A stretch of 35,178 nt of DNA from Vibrio metoecus (GTDB lineage: Bacteria; Pseudomonadota; Gammaproteobacteria; Enterobacterales; Vibrionaceae). The DNA lies in contig NZ_JJMN01000004.1 of NCBI RefSeq assembly GCF_000696385.1, forward strand, positions 1-35,178, given 5' to 3'. Shown piece by piece: positions 18,317-27,138 of this stretch. Both the position numbers and the translations under genes were made by a program. The notes below the pieces were generated by a model, which was given only the letters and a program-made list of their open reading frames with translations, had not been told where the DNA came from and ran no database searches. The first letter of the stretch is position 1; each line of letters opens with the position of its first letter.

Positions 18317-19482
18317 GGTTGTGTTCCTCGTTGATTCTTAGATAAAAACGAAATGAAAAGTACATCCACGCCTGAGTCCATCGAGCATAGTGAATTCGAT
18401 TAACCAAATGTTTATTACGTTGATAAACAAATTGATCACGCTCTGGCATATATAAGGTCTGGATTGCACGTTCAACAACTCGTTCAGTGAGTTGCCGATC
18501 ACTCTCCTCTCCACCCACACTGAGTAGTGTAATGATAGCTTGTGAAACAGAATGTGGATCCAACGGGTAAGGGTTGTCATGGTAGTACTTAGCCGTACCA
18601 TCCATTTCAAACAAATGCTGTTTGTAATAACTCAGGCCCCGCTCAATCACTCCATCAAACTCATTTGTTGACAAAACCGTACGAATTAAGTGCAAAGCTT
18701 CTAGGTTATAGCCCGTATGAAAACCATCAATAAATGTATGGTGATGACGTGTACCATAAGCCCAACTTCCATCAGAGGCTTGTGCTTGCACACTGTTTCG
18801 AGCAATACGTAATGCTAACTCGGTGTAATCTGGACGAGACATTTCTCGGCCAACCACAGCCAGCCAAGCAGCCGCCCACAAACTGGCGTTGTGCACAAAC
18901 GCCGTTTCCCCGGGAATGTACGCAAAAAACTACCCCATAATCACTCTGGGTAAGTAAATGACGAGCAATAAAATCGCCACTGCTAAGCGCCAACTCAATC
19001 CACTCTGGCTGATCAATAAGGTGGCCTAATTGGTATAACGCTCGGCTAACATAAACGGTAGTGATAACGTTAGGCTTTCCTTTAGGCACAAAGAAAGCTC
19101 GGGCTTTCCAGTCGAAATGGTATCCCCAACATGCACCATGCCACTGCTGCTCATCACATCGTTGCTCCACTAACCATACTGCAAGCTCCTTTGCTTCCTG
19201 CAATAGCGCTTCATCTTTCGTCACTTGGTAATGCTCTATCAATCCAAGAATAAACAGCGCAACACCTTTGGGATTGCGAGCCTTATTGACGCCAAGCCAA
19301 GGACGCAAGTTGATTGGTGATCGTTTAAATAGCTGGATCCACACTAAACCAAAGAGAGAGTCTTTACTAACTGGCATCCAAGAAAACCAACTTGAATTCA
19401 ATCCATCAAAAGGATCGTATCCAGCAAATTGTTCCGTACGAGCTTTCTTGAGAATAGCAGTAGAGATACCATCGATAGTCAT
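18303..19482 (-). CDS. vpsJ: (alpha/alpha) toroid protein VpsJ, possible uronate C5-epimerase-like (one-base frame break)
   Basis: Soluble protein of about 392 residues made of paired helices with Trp/His/Tyr-rich loops (GACWGYHFDWKARAFFVPKG, HNASLWAAAWLA, HHTFIDGFHTGYNLEALH, RIHYARWTQAWMYF). This resembles (alpha/alpha)6 toroid enzymes acting on uronic-acid sugars. A glucuronyl C5-epimerase-like or lyase-like role would fit the guluronic-type residue of VPS, but this is inference. An extra base in the A-run at 18924-18929 breaks the frame. Corrected, the junction reads about DYGVVFAYIPGETAFVHNAS. The start ATG overlaps the preceding glycosyltransferase stop as ATGA, and the end overlaps vpsK. 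Confidence 0.8.
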
Positions 19483-20537
19483 CTAACGTCACCTTCCTTA
19501 TTCGTCAATAACTCATAAAATCCTAATAGTTTTTGTGCGACTACATCCTCTTGGAATAATTGGTCAAACTTTTCTTTTCCTAATGTTGCAAGTTCTAGTC
19601 TTTTGGTTTTATCACTAGCCAAGATATTTATAGCTTTTGCCAATTCATGAATATTACCTGGTGGGATTAACATACCACTGACATCATGAGTGATAGCGTC
19701 ACCAATAGCACCCACTGGGGTCGTTATTACAGCAACACTTGCCGACATTGCCTCTAATATGCTAATAGGTAACCCTTCTGCATAACTGGGAAGGACAACA
19801 ACATCTGCTATAGATAGTAAGGAAATTTTCTTTTCAGAATCAATCCATCCAAGAAATTTAACTCTTTTTTCAATACCAAGCTTATTGCAAAGGTCTGTTA
19901 GACTACTAATATCTCCATTTCCTGCCACGTACAATTTTGCCTTGTCATTTTTGACGAGGGAAAATGCTTCGATTAAATCTCTTATCCCTTTTCTTTTTGA
20001 CAGCTCCCCCATGAATAACAAATTAAAATCTTCATGTTGTGATTTTTTAATTGAAAAAGTAGAAACAGGATTATGCAATACATTCCATTTTAGCTCTGTA
20101 ATATTTTCAAAATTACTTTTCCAATAATTACCTAAGCATAATCGCAGGTCATATTGTTTGAAAATTTTACTCACTATGTACTTTTTTATTGAGTTAGAAA
20201 AGAACTCATCAACCTGAGCCGCGTGGCATTGGTAAATAACAGGTATTTTGTACATTTTAATCCAAAACAAAAAGCATGATTTTCTAAAAAAACTACCCTT
20301 AAGTGAACCATGAACATGAGCACCATCAAAATTATTACAATGTAAGAAAAATGGAAATCTAATAAGAAAATAAAAAAACGAAAGGTGTTTTTTAAAATAA
20401 CCGCTAGGCTCATGCGTAAAATAGTAACTAATATTATATCTACTATTTATATAATTATTTTTCATAAATGTAGAAACAACAGATGCCACTCCACCTTTAG
20501 CATAATTCGGCACGCTAATTACCAATATTTTTTTCAT
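19479..20537 (-). CDS. vpsI: GT4-family glycosyltransferase (VpsI position)
   Basis: Retaining GT-B glycosyltransferase of 352 residues. An N-terminal Gly-rich loop (NYAKGGVASVV), the middle LLFMGELSKRKGIRDLIEAF and the GT4 catalytic EX7E segment YAEGLPISILEAM followed by TPVGAIGDAI are all present. It probably adds one hexose of the VPS repeat unit. Donor and acceptor cannot be told. The N-terminal half is very AT-rich compared with glyA or vpsB, which suggests recent exchange. It overlaps the upstream ATP-grasp gene (ATGA) and the downstream vpsJ (ATGA), so the three are translationally coupled. The symbol is by position and family only. Confidence 0.75.
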   Translation of the reverse strand: MKKILVISVPNYAKGGVASVVSTFMKNNYINSRYNISYYFTHEPSGYFKKHLSFFYFLIRFPFFLHCNNFDGAHVHGSLKGSFFRKSCFLFWIKMYKIPVIYQCHAAQVDEFFSNSIKKYIVSKIFKQYDLRLCLGNYWKSNFENITELKWNVLHNPVSTFSIKKSQHEDFNLLFMGELSKRKGIRDLIEAFSLVKNDKAKLYVAGNGDISSLTDLCNKLGIEKRVKFLGWIDSEKKISLLSIADVVVLPSYAEGLPISILEAMSASVAVITTPVGAIGDAITHDVSGMLIPPGNIHELAKAINILASDKTKRLELATLGKEKFDQLFQEDVVAQKLLGFYELLTNKEGDVR

Positions 20538-21684
20538 AAAAAAATCTCATCCCTCCTACTATTACAAATAGCTAACAATGGTTCACCAACAATAAAGTGA
20601 TCTCTCAAACCACCAACACCAGATTGCGTATGATCTAAACCTAAAAGAGTGTTAGCCTCTATCATCAAAAAGCCTTCATTAGTTATAGCGACATCCCATC
20701 CTATTAGATTTGCATTTTCTAATTTTCTTGCAGAATCAATAATACCAGATTTAATATTTTTCCAGTTTGGTATATTTAGCTCTGAAAATAAAAAACCACT
20801 ATCTGGATGATGAGTAAATCTCTCCTCACCGTATTCATAAGTTGCATATGATTTTAAAGGGCCACCTGACACTAAGTCTATGCCAATTAGTATTCCGCCA
20901 GCAGAACTATTATCTATCTTACGGCCATTAATCCCCATCCGTAATGTCACGGCAAGTAATTCAACTTGACCGTTTTTTTTCCTTAAAGTCACAGCTCTAA
21001 GTGTATTTACACTTTGTTCATACACTTTTAATATTTCTGCATGTTGTTCAATCCCTTCCTCTACAACATAATCACCATCTAGACTTAATAAAAACTTGTA
21101 GTCTATTATATTCCTTTCAAAAAAATATCCAGAACCAATTTTCTCAGCAATAATTATACCTTTTCCACCGCGACCACCGACAGGTTTTATAAAAATACTT
21201 TTTGTCCGAACAATCTTCAATTGAAAGATTAATCTCAGTTTCACCAACAACACTTACATTATCATTTAATAAAAATACGTTATTTAACTTTGTAAACAAT
21301 GTCATTGGTGTTGGAATACCAACCCCTTCAAACAACCTCTTCATATAGATCTTATTTTCTAACATTGATGTTGTTTTTCCTATATCATCATAATATGGGT
21401 ATATTATTTTGTAAAAATAAATATGATGGCATATACGCCTTCATTTCGTCCAACTTTAACAAGCATGAATTTGAATAAAAATCATGAGTGTAATATTGAA
21501 CAGGGAAAAAACCCCAATATTTCCAAAGTTCTCTAATCTCAAACCGAATAATATCTATATCTTTCTTATTATTAGATCTAATGTAACGAGCAACATGTTC
21601 ACGAGTCCTTTTATCTTTAATAAAGAGATAAACCAATCTTATATAATCAATTATTTTATGCTTAAACATACCAACTGACGTCAT
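20534..21684 (-). CDS. Sugar-transfer-associated ATP-grasp protein (two frame breaks)
   Basis: ATP-grasp ligase-fold protein, about 383 residues after correction. The N-terminal third is Lys/Tyr-rich with a YWGFFP motif. An ATP-binding core follows (LENKIYMKRLFEGVGIPTPM; KSIFIKPVGGRGGKGI with its Gly-rich loop; DYVVEEGIEQH; VNTLRAVTL; GWDVAITNEGFLMIEANTLL with the metal-binding E/N pair). This is the pattern of the alpha-L-glutamate-ligase-related family found in capsule loci, where an amino-acid or similar amide ligation is suspected. Extra bases near 21213 and 21390-21394 break the frame. The start is ATG 21684 with AGGAG 5 nt upstream. I recall no such gene in the V. cholerae reference vps-I. 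It is very AT-rich, lies 8 nt after the CapK-like gene and overlaps the next transferase. Confidence 0.8.
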
Positions 21685-21692
21685 ATTTACTC

Positions 21693-23021
21693 CTATATCA
21701 GGCAAATAGCCTGTCTTGTTTTTCCATTTTTAGTCTTAGGAATAGAATCAACTTTTACAATCTCAACACAAATGTTTTTTCCTATCCTATCCTTGGTGTT
21801 TTTAATTAGAATTTCCTCCTGCGTCATATCAAAAACTCTTGACTCCACGACAACCAATACGGTTATTTTATTGACATCCTTCTGTAAGAATTGCGTTGCC
21901 AACAACCCATTAACACCTTTAGGTATATGGTTAAGTATGTGGATTTTTTGGCCATCTTCACCAACCAAATAATCACCTACCCTCCCTTCAATTCTCTTAA
22001 TAACGGGAAATACTCGCCCACATGGACAAGCCTCATTCTCCGATAAATGGACATGATCACCCGTTTTATAGCGGATCAAAGGAAAATAATGATTATTGAA
22101 ATTCGTGCCCACCAATTCATAGCGATCCTGCCCAGCATCCAAAAGCTCAACTTGTGAGTAGTCTGTTAAGAGGTGATAGCGATGGTGTTCACATTCGCCA
22201 ATTGCTGCAACTCGTTCAAATAAACCATACCAATCAAAAATTTTGCATTTGAAACGAGTCTCGATCACTTTTCTATCTTCTTCAGATAACGATTCAGAAG
22301 AGGTAATGATCGATTTCAACTTTGCGGGATAATAGATTTGGTTGGCTTCTAAATAGCGAGCGAGAGCCGCAATCGACGACGGATAGGCTTGAATGATATC
22401 GACGCCAAAATCAACCATCGCTTGCAGATAATTTGGCATAGCCTGCGGTGTAAGATGGAAAGATGACAGAACAATCATCTGTTCAAACCAAGAGTAACGC
22501 CAAAATGAGCCTTGCTTTTGACTGAGCGGTACCACCATATCTCCACGGATCCATGCTCGCTTATCCCCTTTCCGATAACCCGCCCAAGACAACTGTCTTG
22601 CGACAAAGGCTTGTTCACGGATCACTGAACGCATATCTTGCAAGATCGTTAATGGCGTTCCGGTGGTACCACTGGTAGCACCTTTCACGACCACTGACGG
22701 TTTCATTTGCGAGATAAACTGTTCATGTTCAGAGCGCAGAACCGTTTTATCAAGATAGGGAAAGGCTTGAATAGGTGAATTAGCCAATCCTAAGCGTTCA
22801 TAGAAAGGTACATTTTGACATGCATTCTCTAATACATGTTGCAGTTGCTGCTGTTGATACTTTGCCAACTGTGCTTTTGAGTATTCATTCGTTTGAATCT
22901 CTTTAAGAACAGCGCGCATTTCTCCATTCTCTCTAACCAGTTTGCGCGATAAGGCCCGAACCGAAAGCATGATATTTTGCAACCATATTGGCGCTCTAAC
23001 ATATAGTGAGCTGGTAAACAT
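21693..23021 (-). CDS. vpsH: CapK/PaaK-like adenylate-forming enzyme (VpsH-like)
   Basis: ANL-superfamily protein of 442 residues related to phenylacetate-CoA ligase and CapK. The P-loop-like ATSGTTGTPL, the YGLFERVAAIGE core, RYKTGDH and a Cys-rich CPCGRVFP motif are visible, and the C-terminal domain ends near PKTKNGKTRQ with the conserved Lys. Such enzymes activate a carboxylate as an adenylate. In polysaccharide loci they may activate an acyl or amino acid group for attachment to sugars, a role not proven. The ATG at 23021 has AGGA 9 nt upstream. It matches V. cholerae vpsH (annotated CapK) by family and order. Intact, with better GC content than its downstream neighbours. Confidence 0.83.
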   Translation of the reverse strand: MFTSSLYVRAPIWLQNIMLSVRALSRKLVRENGEMRAVLKEIQTNEYSKAQLAKYQQQQLQHVLENACQNVPFYERLGLANSPIQAFPYLDKTVLRSEHEQFISQMKPSVVVKGATSGTTGTPLTILQDMRSVIREQAFVARQLSWAGYRKGDKRAWIRGDMVVPLSQKQGSFWRYSWFEQMIVLSSFHLTPQAMPNYLQAMVDFGVDIIQAYPSSIAALARYLEANQIYYPAKLKSIITSSESLSEEDRKVIETRFKCKIFDWYGLFERVAAIGECEHHRYHLLTDYSQVELLDAGQDRYELVGTNFNNHYFPLIRYKTGDHVHLSENEACPCGRVFPVIKRIEGRVGDYLVGEDGQKIHILNHIPKGVNGLLATQFLQKDVNKITVLVVVESRVFDMTQEEILIKNTKDRIGKNICVEIVKVDSIPKTKNGKTRQAICLI

Positions 23022-23112
23022 CAGTAAAAGTCCTTTTGATCAATGTCAGCATAGCTTAGATTGTATTGAAAACTAGGTTAGCTACACTAATTACATTTAA
23101 AAATCACCCGTT

Positions 23113-23133
23113 AGATATTTTTTCTAAATATCT
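23113..23133. other. 8-bp hairpin in the vpsF-vpsH gap
   Basis: AGATATTT / AAATATCT with a 5-nt loop forms a perfect but AU-rich stem in the 227-nt gap between the polymerase-like gene and the CapK-like gene. The gap has no coding sequence; in V. cholerae an acetyltransferase gene (vpsG) sits here. It may be a weak attenuator or chance in AT-rich DNA. Confidence 0.35.
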
Positions 23134-23248
23134 CGACGAATATCAAAAATCAATTCAGTTCATTGCAACTTTAACAATCTTTGTCAATATTAAAATCACA
23201 AATGACTTAAGGTTAAAATTAATGCGTAGAGCCATATTTATCTATTCA

Positions 23249-24468
23249 CTATACATAAGTTTTTTGACGGTATTCAGATGAGCGGTAGTAACAAGATAAA
23301 ACCATAACCAAAAACATCAATGCAGGAGTTTTTACCGTTAAAGCATTATTTGTAACTGATATCAAAATAAAACTGATAAGAACAATTTTAGCTGACCATC
23401 CTTGCTTATAAACCAACATAAAAGGGACTAGATAAGTAGAAGAAAGTAATCCTATGCATCCTAATAGACCAAAATTCAAAACCCACCCAATCAAATAATT
23501 TTCAACAACATTGATTCCAATATAAAAAACAATATCATTCAATAGCCCATGTGAAGCACCAAACAACCACTCAGAAGAAGATAGCTGTTCAAGTAAGATA
23601 AAAGCATCAAATCTCGCCTCAGCACTATTATCTATATGTAGCTTCGATAGAATTCTTTCACCAATAGGACTAAAGACAACCGTTAATATAACCGCAATCG
23701 CAGAGAAATAGACTAATGCCTGCATATACGCAAATTTAGTTTTTGAATAACGCAGACCTTCACCTAAAAATAACCGCAAATTTGGTAATGTCAGCATAAA
23801 ATTTCCAAACAAAAAAATACCTAGCGCAGCTCGTCCACCAAATGCAAATAATGCCAATATAACAACTGATACATAAAGCACTTCTGGAATTTTTGTGTAG
23901 CGCATCAACAGCAGACTTAATGATGCTGTGATTAATGCATTATTAAGAGGATGAGACCAAAAATGCTGTTGAGCGGAAAAATAGAAAACCCTCCAATTTC
24001 GACAGCGACAATGCTTTGCCCTAAAACAAATTCAACAATAGCGACACAGGCGTTTAAAAAAATCAAATAAGCCAATAGAGATAATAAACTATCTTTGGCC
24101 GAAGATGACAAGCTAAGTATTAATGGAACCAATAGCAATGGGATAAAAATCGAATCTATAAGATATGCCAATCCTGATGTGCCGAATCTCATGAATCCAT
24201 AAAAAATAACAGATATTATCGAAATCATAGCCAGACACCATACTTTGCTGAGTTCACCCAACTGTTTAAATAAATTTAAACAACCAAATCTAAATGAAAA
24301 CACAGCAAAAGCAATCATGGTAAAATAAGAATAAACATGAATTTTTGATATTGGATTCCCACCTTCTGAAACATACTGAACACCCATATTTTCGAGTAAG
24401 AATGCGCCTAAAAAAAATGCGCTAAGTACAATCAGAATTATCCATCGAATGAGATTACGTTCGCTCAA
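23249..24468 (-). CDS. vpsF: Wzy-like polytopic membrane protein VpsF (one-base frame break)
   Basis: Inner-membrane protein of about 406 residues with 10 or more hydrophobic segments, low overall sequence conservation and a central WSHPLNNALIT segment common in polysaccharide polymerases. It is a good candidate for the VPS repeat-unit polymerase; RbmD is the other candidate. A missing base in the A-run at 23959-23963 breaks the frame. With one A restored, the junction reads about FPLNSIFWSHPLNNAL. The start is TTG at 24468 behind a strong GGAGG 5 nt upstream, overlapping the flippase stop (TTGA). A 227-nt gap without a gene follows, where V. cholerae carries vpsG. Confidence 0.82.
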
Positions 24469-25874
24469 TTAATCCTCCACATTGACAATAAACGCTGACG
24501 CACATTAAAGGCATTGGCACACAAAAGGCAGGCACCATAAAATAACAATGATGATAAGACATAAAAGACCAAAGTTAACACCGGATTGATAGTCAGTGGC
24601 AACTGTTTAATTGCGTATAAATAACCGCCCATCAATAATGCCGAAATGATGACTTTGACACCATCAAAGCCAATTGAGTAGCGATAACCAGCTCGCCATG
24701 AGCTAATGAAAGAGAATATGGAAACTAAACCACTCACTATAAGCAAAGTCATAGCCGCACCCAACACACCAAATTGATTGAGCATAATAGGCAATAGTAG
24801 CAGACTAACCACTAAGCCCTTAACTGAAACCCATAGTAACTTGCGAGTCTGTAATAAAAACTGTAAGCCATGATCTAAGTAATGGCATTTAAAATTAATC
24901 AGATAAACTGATATCCCCAAAACCCAGAATAATGATTTAGAATCAATTAAATACAGTTCACCGAGAAAGATCTTAATGACGTCATCTTGTAATATACCAA
25001 GCCCAAGTAGTGCGGGAAAAGTAAGAGCAATCAATAAATGCAAGTAAATTTTATGTTGATTCAACAAAATTGCCTTATCTTCCGCATGTTTAGCTAAATT
25101 AGGATAAAGAGGCATAGCAATCATCATAAAAACTAAACTCATAACACCAGTCAGCAAGTTAATTTGAGCCGCATAAATACCAGTATCATTAATTCCAACA
25201 AAATGGGCTATGAATAAACGGTCGACTCTCCCCCCTAGCACTCCAATTCCTCCCGCTAACATAATCGGGATACCATAAGTAAGCAGACGCTTTAACATAG
25301 CGTTATGCCATTTAGGCGGTTTGGGGAAACCAAGCGCCAATGATCCAACGAAAAAACTCAAACTTAATGCAAATAACGCAGACTCAATAGTGGAATTCCA
25401 AGAGAGCCATAGCATTGAAAATACTACTGAAGATACTGCCTGCAATAAGGTAGCTTGACGATAAGCGTTTAATCGATCATTTAATCTGCTAAATTCTAGC
25501 TGATATTGAAATATCGACTTAGTTAATAGCAAAGTACATAGCACTAGCAACCGCTCCCAGTTCATTTGCCCATATATGAATAAGATTAAGGCAATAGCAA
25601 CAAAGCCAACTAAGGATCCGACGATAGCCATCATTGAAATGGTTTGTACAAGTTGCCCTTGTTCTTGATTCGAGTAAGCAGGATAGAGACGCAACATCGA
25701 CGTGTTGAGCCACTGAGTACTGAAAGCACGCACAAGTTCTAAGACGACCATAGCTACCGCTAATACGCCATAATTTTCTGGAGCTAGAAAACGAGTTTGC
25801 ACAGCGATCAAGGTAAAGACACTCAGAGCAGAAATGACCTGGACAGGAGCATATTTGAGTAAGCTAGCGATCAC
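24465..25874 (-). CDS. vpsE: Wzx-type polysaccharide flippase VpsE
   Basis: PST/MOP-superfamily membrane protein of 469 residues with about 12-14 hydrophobic segments spread over the whole length. The N-terminus (VISALSVFTLIAVQTRFLAP followed by ENYGVLAVAM) and the central MLAGGIGVLGGRVDRLFIAHF are typical of Wzx flippases, which move lipid-linked repeat units across the inner membrane. The GTG start at 25874 has GAGG 7 nt upstream and overlaps the stop of the upstream transferase (GTGA). It overlaps vpsF by 4 nt downstream. Intact. Confidence 0.9.
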   Translation of the reverse strand: MIASLLKYAPVQVISALSVFTLIAVQTRFLAPENYGVLAVAMVVLELVRAFSTQWLNTSMLRLYPAYSNQEQGQLVQTISMMAIVGSLVGFVAIALILFIYGQMNWERLLVLCTLLLTKSIFQYQLEFSRLNDRLNAYRQATLLQAVSSVVFSMLWLSWNSTIESALFALSLSFFVGSLALGFPKPPKWHNAMLKRLLTYGIPIMLAGGIGVLGGRVDRLFIAHFVGINDTGIYAAQINLLTGVMSLVFMMIAMPLYPNLAKHAEDKAILLNQHKIYLHLLIALTFPALLGLGILQDDVIKIFLGELYLIDSKSLFWVLGISVYLINFKCHYLDHGLQFLLQTRKLLWVSVKGLVVSLLLLPIMLNQFGVLGAAMTLLIVSGLVSIFSFISSWRAGYRYSIGFDGVKVIISALLMGGYLYAIKQLPLTINPVLTLVFYVLSSLLFYGACLLCANAFNVRQRLLSMWRIN

Positions 25875-27028
25875 CCCATCACCTCATCGTATAAAGACTC
25901 ATACTGTTCTAAAACACCTTGGGATGAAAAATTCCTGCGTATATAATCTTGTGCATTTTGAGTATCACAATAGCAAATGGAATCTATAGTGTTTGCTATA
26001 TGATTTTCTTGTTCATCTGAAAAAAATGTAACCCCCAGGTTGGCAAACGTCTCTTTCCTCTCGCCTAAAATTCCCACTGGTGTCGCAATAAGAGGCAAGC
26101 CTGCTGCCAACATTTCCAGAGGGGCTAAACCAAATGTTTCTTGTTCTGATAAAAAGACACCTATATCAGCATTTTTATACCGCTGAATAATTTCTTTCTG
26201 ATTCATCTTTCCAAGAAAGAATACATTCTCTTCCAAATCCCATTTTTCAATTAAACTTTCAAGTTCAGCATAATAAACAGGATCAACATTTGGACCTATT
26301 ACATTTAATATTACATCTTTGCCTAAATTTCGAATCGCTTTTAGCAAGCCTAAAATGAGATCCACACGTTTGCGGCGCGATATTAGAGCACAGGTAACTA
26401 AAGTTATTCTATTATCCGATACCTTAGACTTTTTTTCATGTAATAGTGAAACATAAGCTGTATCAATAGGGTTACCAATTAAGTGTATTGGTTTTTTAGC
26501 ATCCTCTTTTAGTGCATTAATTAGCTCTTCTCCTACACAAGTAAAAGTATCAACGGAGAATTTACTAAAAAATGGAACAACTTTCTCATATAAAAAATCG
26601 TTACTAAAAGATACAGGTTTTCGTCCTATTTTTCGATAAGAATGGAGCGTCAGTATGTTCTTAGACCTGCCTCCAAGCCAAATCATCCAACTATTCATGT
26701 GCCCATGTATTATGTCAGGCTTGTAATTCGAGATTTGTTCTCTTACCCGCAACCATCCTGTCACTATTCCGGGTAAGGGTAACCCTATACGTGATTCATT
26801 AGCAGGTGCAAATATAACTTCTACCTGTTCAGATAGAATAATTGGACGACCGGTATACTGTTCTTGGCTGCTAGGATCAAAAGCCAAGACGCGATAGTGA
26901 TATTTTGAAGGCTGAGTTTTAGAGGCTAACTCGCGAACCAACATCTGGCATACTGAATCCACACCACCTGCATTTTTCTCTCCCCAGTTAAGAGTTGAAA
27001 TGGGCATGATCAGTAATACTTTTTTCAT
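25871..27028 (-). CDS. vpsD: GT4-family glycosyltransferase (VpsD position)
   Basis: GT-B retaining transferase of 385 residues. N-terminal MKKVLLIMPISTLNWG leads to a Gly-rich GGVDSVCQMLVREL helix. HGHMNSWMIWLGG follows, then ISRRKRVDLILGLLKAI and the catalytic EQETFGLAPLEMLAAGLPLI with TPVG. It probably adds a hexose to the growing lipid-linked VPS unit; sugar specificity is not visible. The ATG at 27028 has GGAAGAG about 5 nt upstream. It directly follows vpsB after 110 nt with no vpsC in between, and it is coupled to the flippase gene. The symbol is by position and family. Confidence 0.78.
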   Translation of the reverse strand: MKKVLLIMPISTLNWGEKNAGGVDSVCQMLVRELASKTQPSKYHYRVLAFDPSSQEQYTGRPIILSEQVEVIFAPANESRIGLPLPGIVTGWLRVREQISNYKPDIIHGHMNSWMIWLGGRSKNILTLHSYRKIGRKPVSFSNDFLYEKVVPFFSKFSVDTFTCVGEELINALKEDAKKPIHLIGNPIDTAYVSLLHEKKSKVSDNRITLVTCALISRRKRVDLILGLLKAIRNLGKDVILNVIGPNVDPVYYAELESLIEKWDLEENVFFLGKMNQKEIIQRYKNADIGVFLSEQETFGLAPLEMLAAGLPLIATPVGILGERKETFANLGVTFFSDEQENHIANTIDSICYCDTQNAQDYIRRNFSSQGVLEQYESLYDEVMG

Positions 27029-27066
27029 CAGTTCTCTTCCATCTTATTCTATGAACTAAATATTTA

Positions 27067-27097
27067 ACTCAGACCGCTTTGGTCAAGTGGTCTGAGT
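27067..27097. other. Hairpin between vpsB and vpsD, possible attenuator
   Basis: A near-perfect 13-bp stem (ACTCAGACC / GGTCTGAGT plus CTT / AAG around one G-T pair) with a 5-nt loop lies in the 110-nt gap between vpsB and the next glycosyltransferase gene. No T-run follows on the minus strand. It may be a partial terminator or RNA-processing site that lowers expression of the genes after vpsB. Confidence 0.5.
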
Positions 27098-27138
27098 CCT
27101 GTCGACATTGGTATCTATTTTTGGGGCTTAAGATGAAC

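Noticed and set aside
19400..21800. Mobile element carrying the ATP-grasp gene
   Set aside because: No transposase, integrase, terminal inverted repeats or target duplications were found; homologous cassette exchange is more likely.
23066..23281. 71-codon plus-strand open frame in the vpsF-vpsH gap
   Set aside because: AT-rich low-complexity reading, opposite to the operon, without a ribosome binding site; overlaps the vpsF 3' end.
27067..27097. Strong intrinsic terminator ending vpsAB as a separate operon
   Set aside because: The stem is good but no T-run follows, so full termination is not supported; kept only as a possible attenuator.
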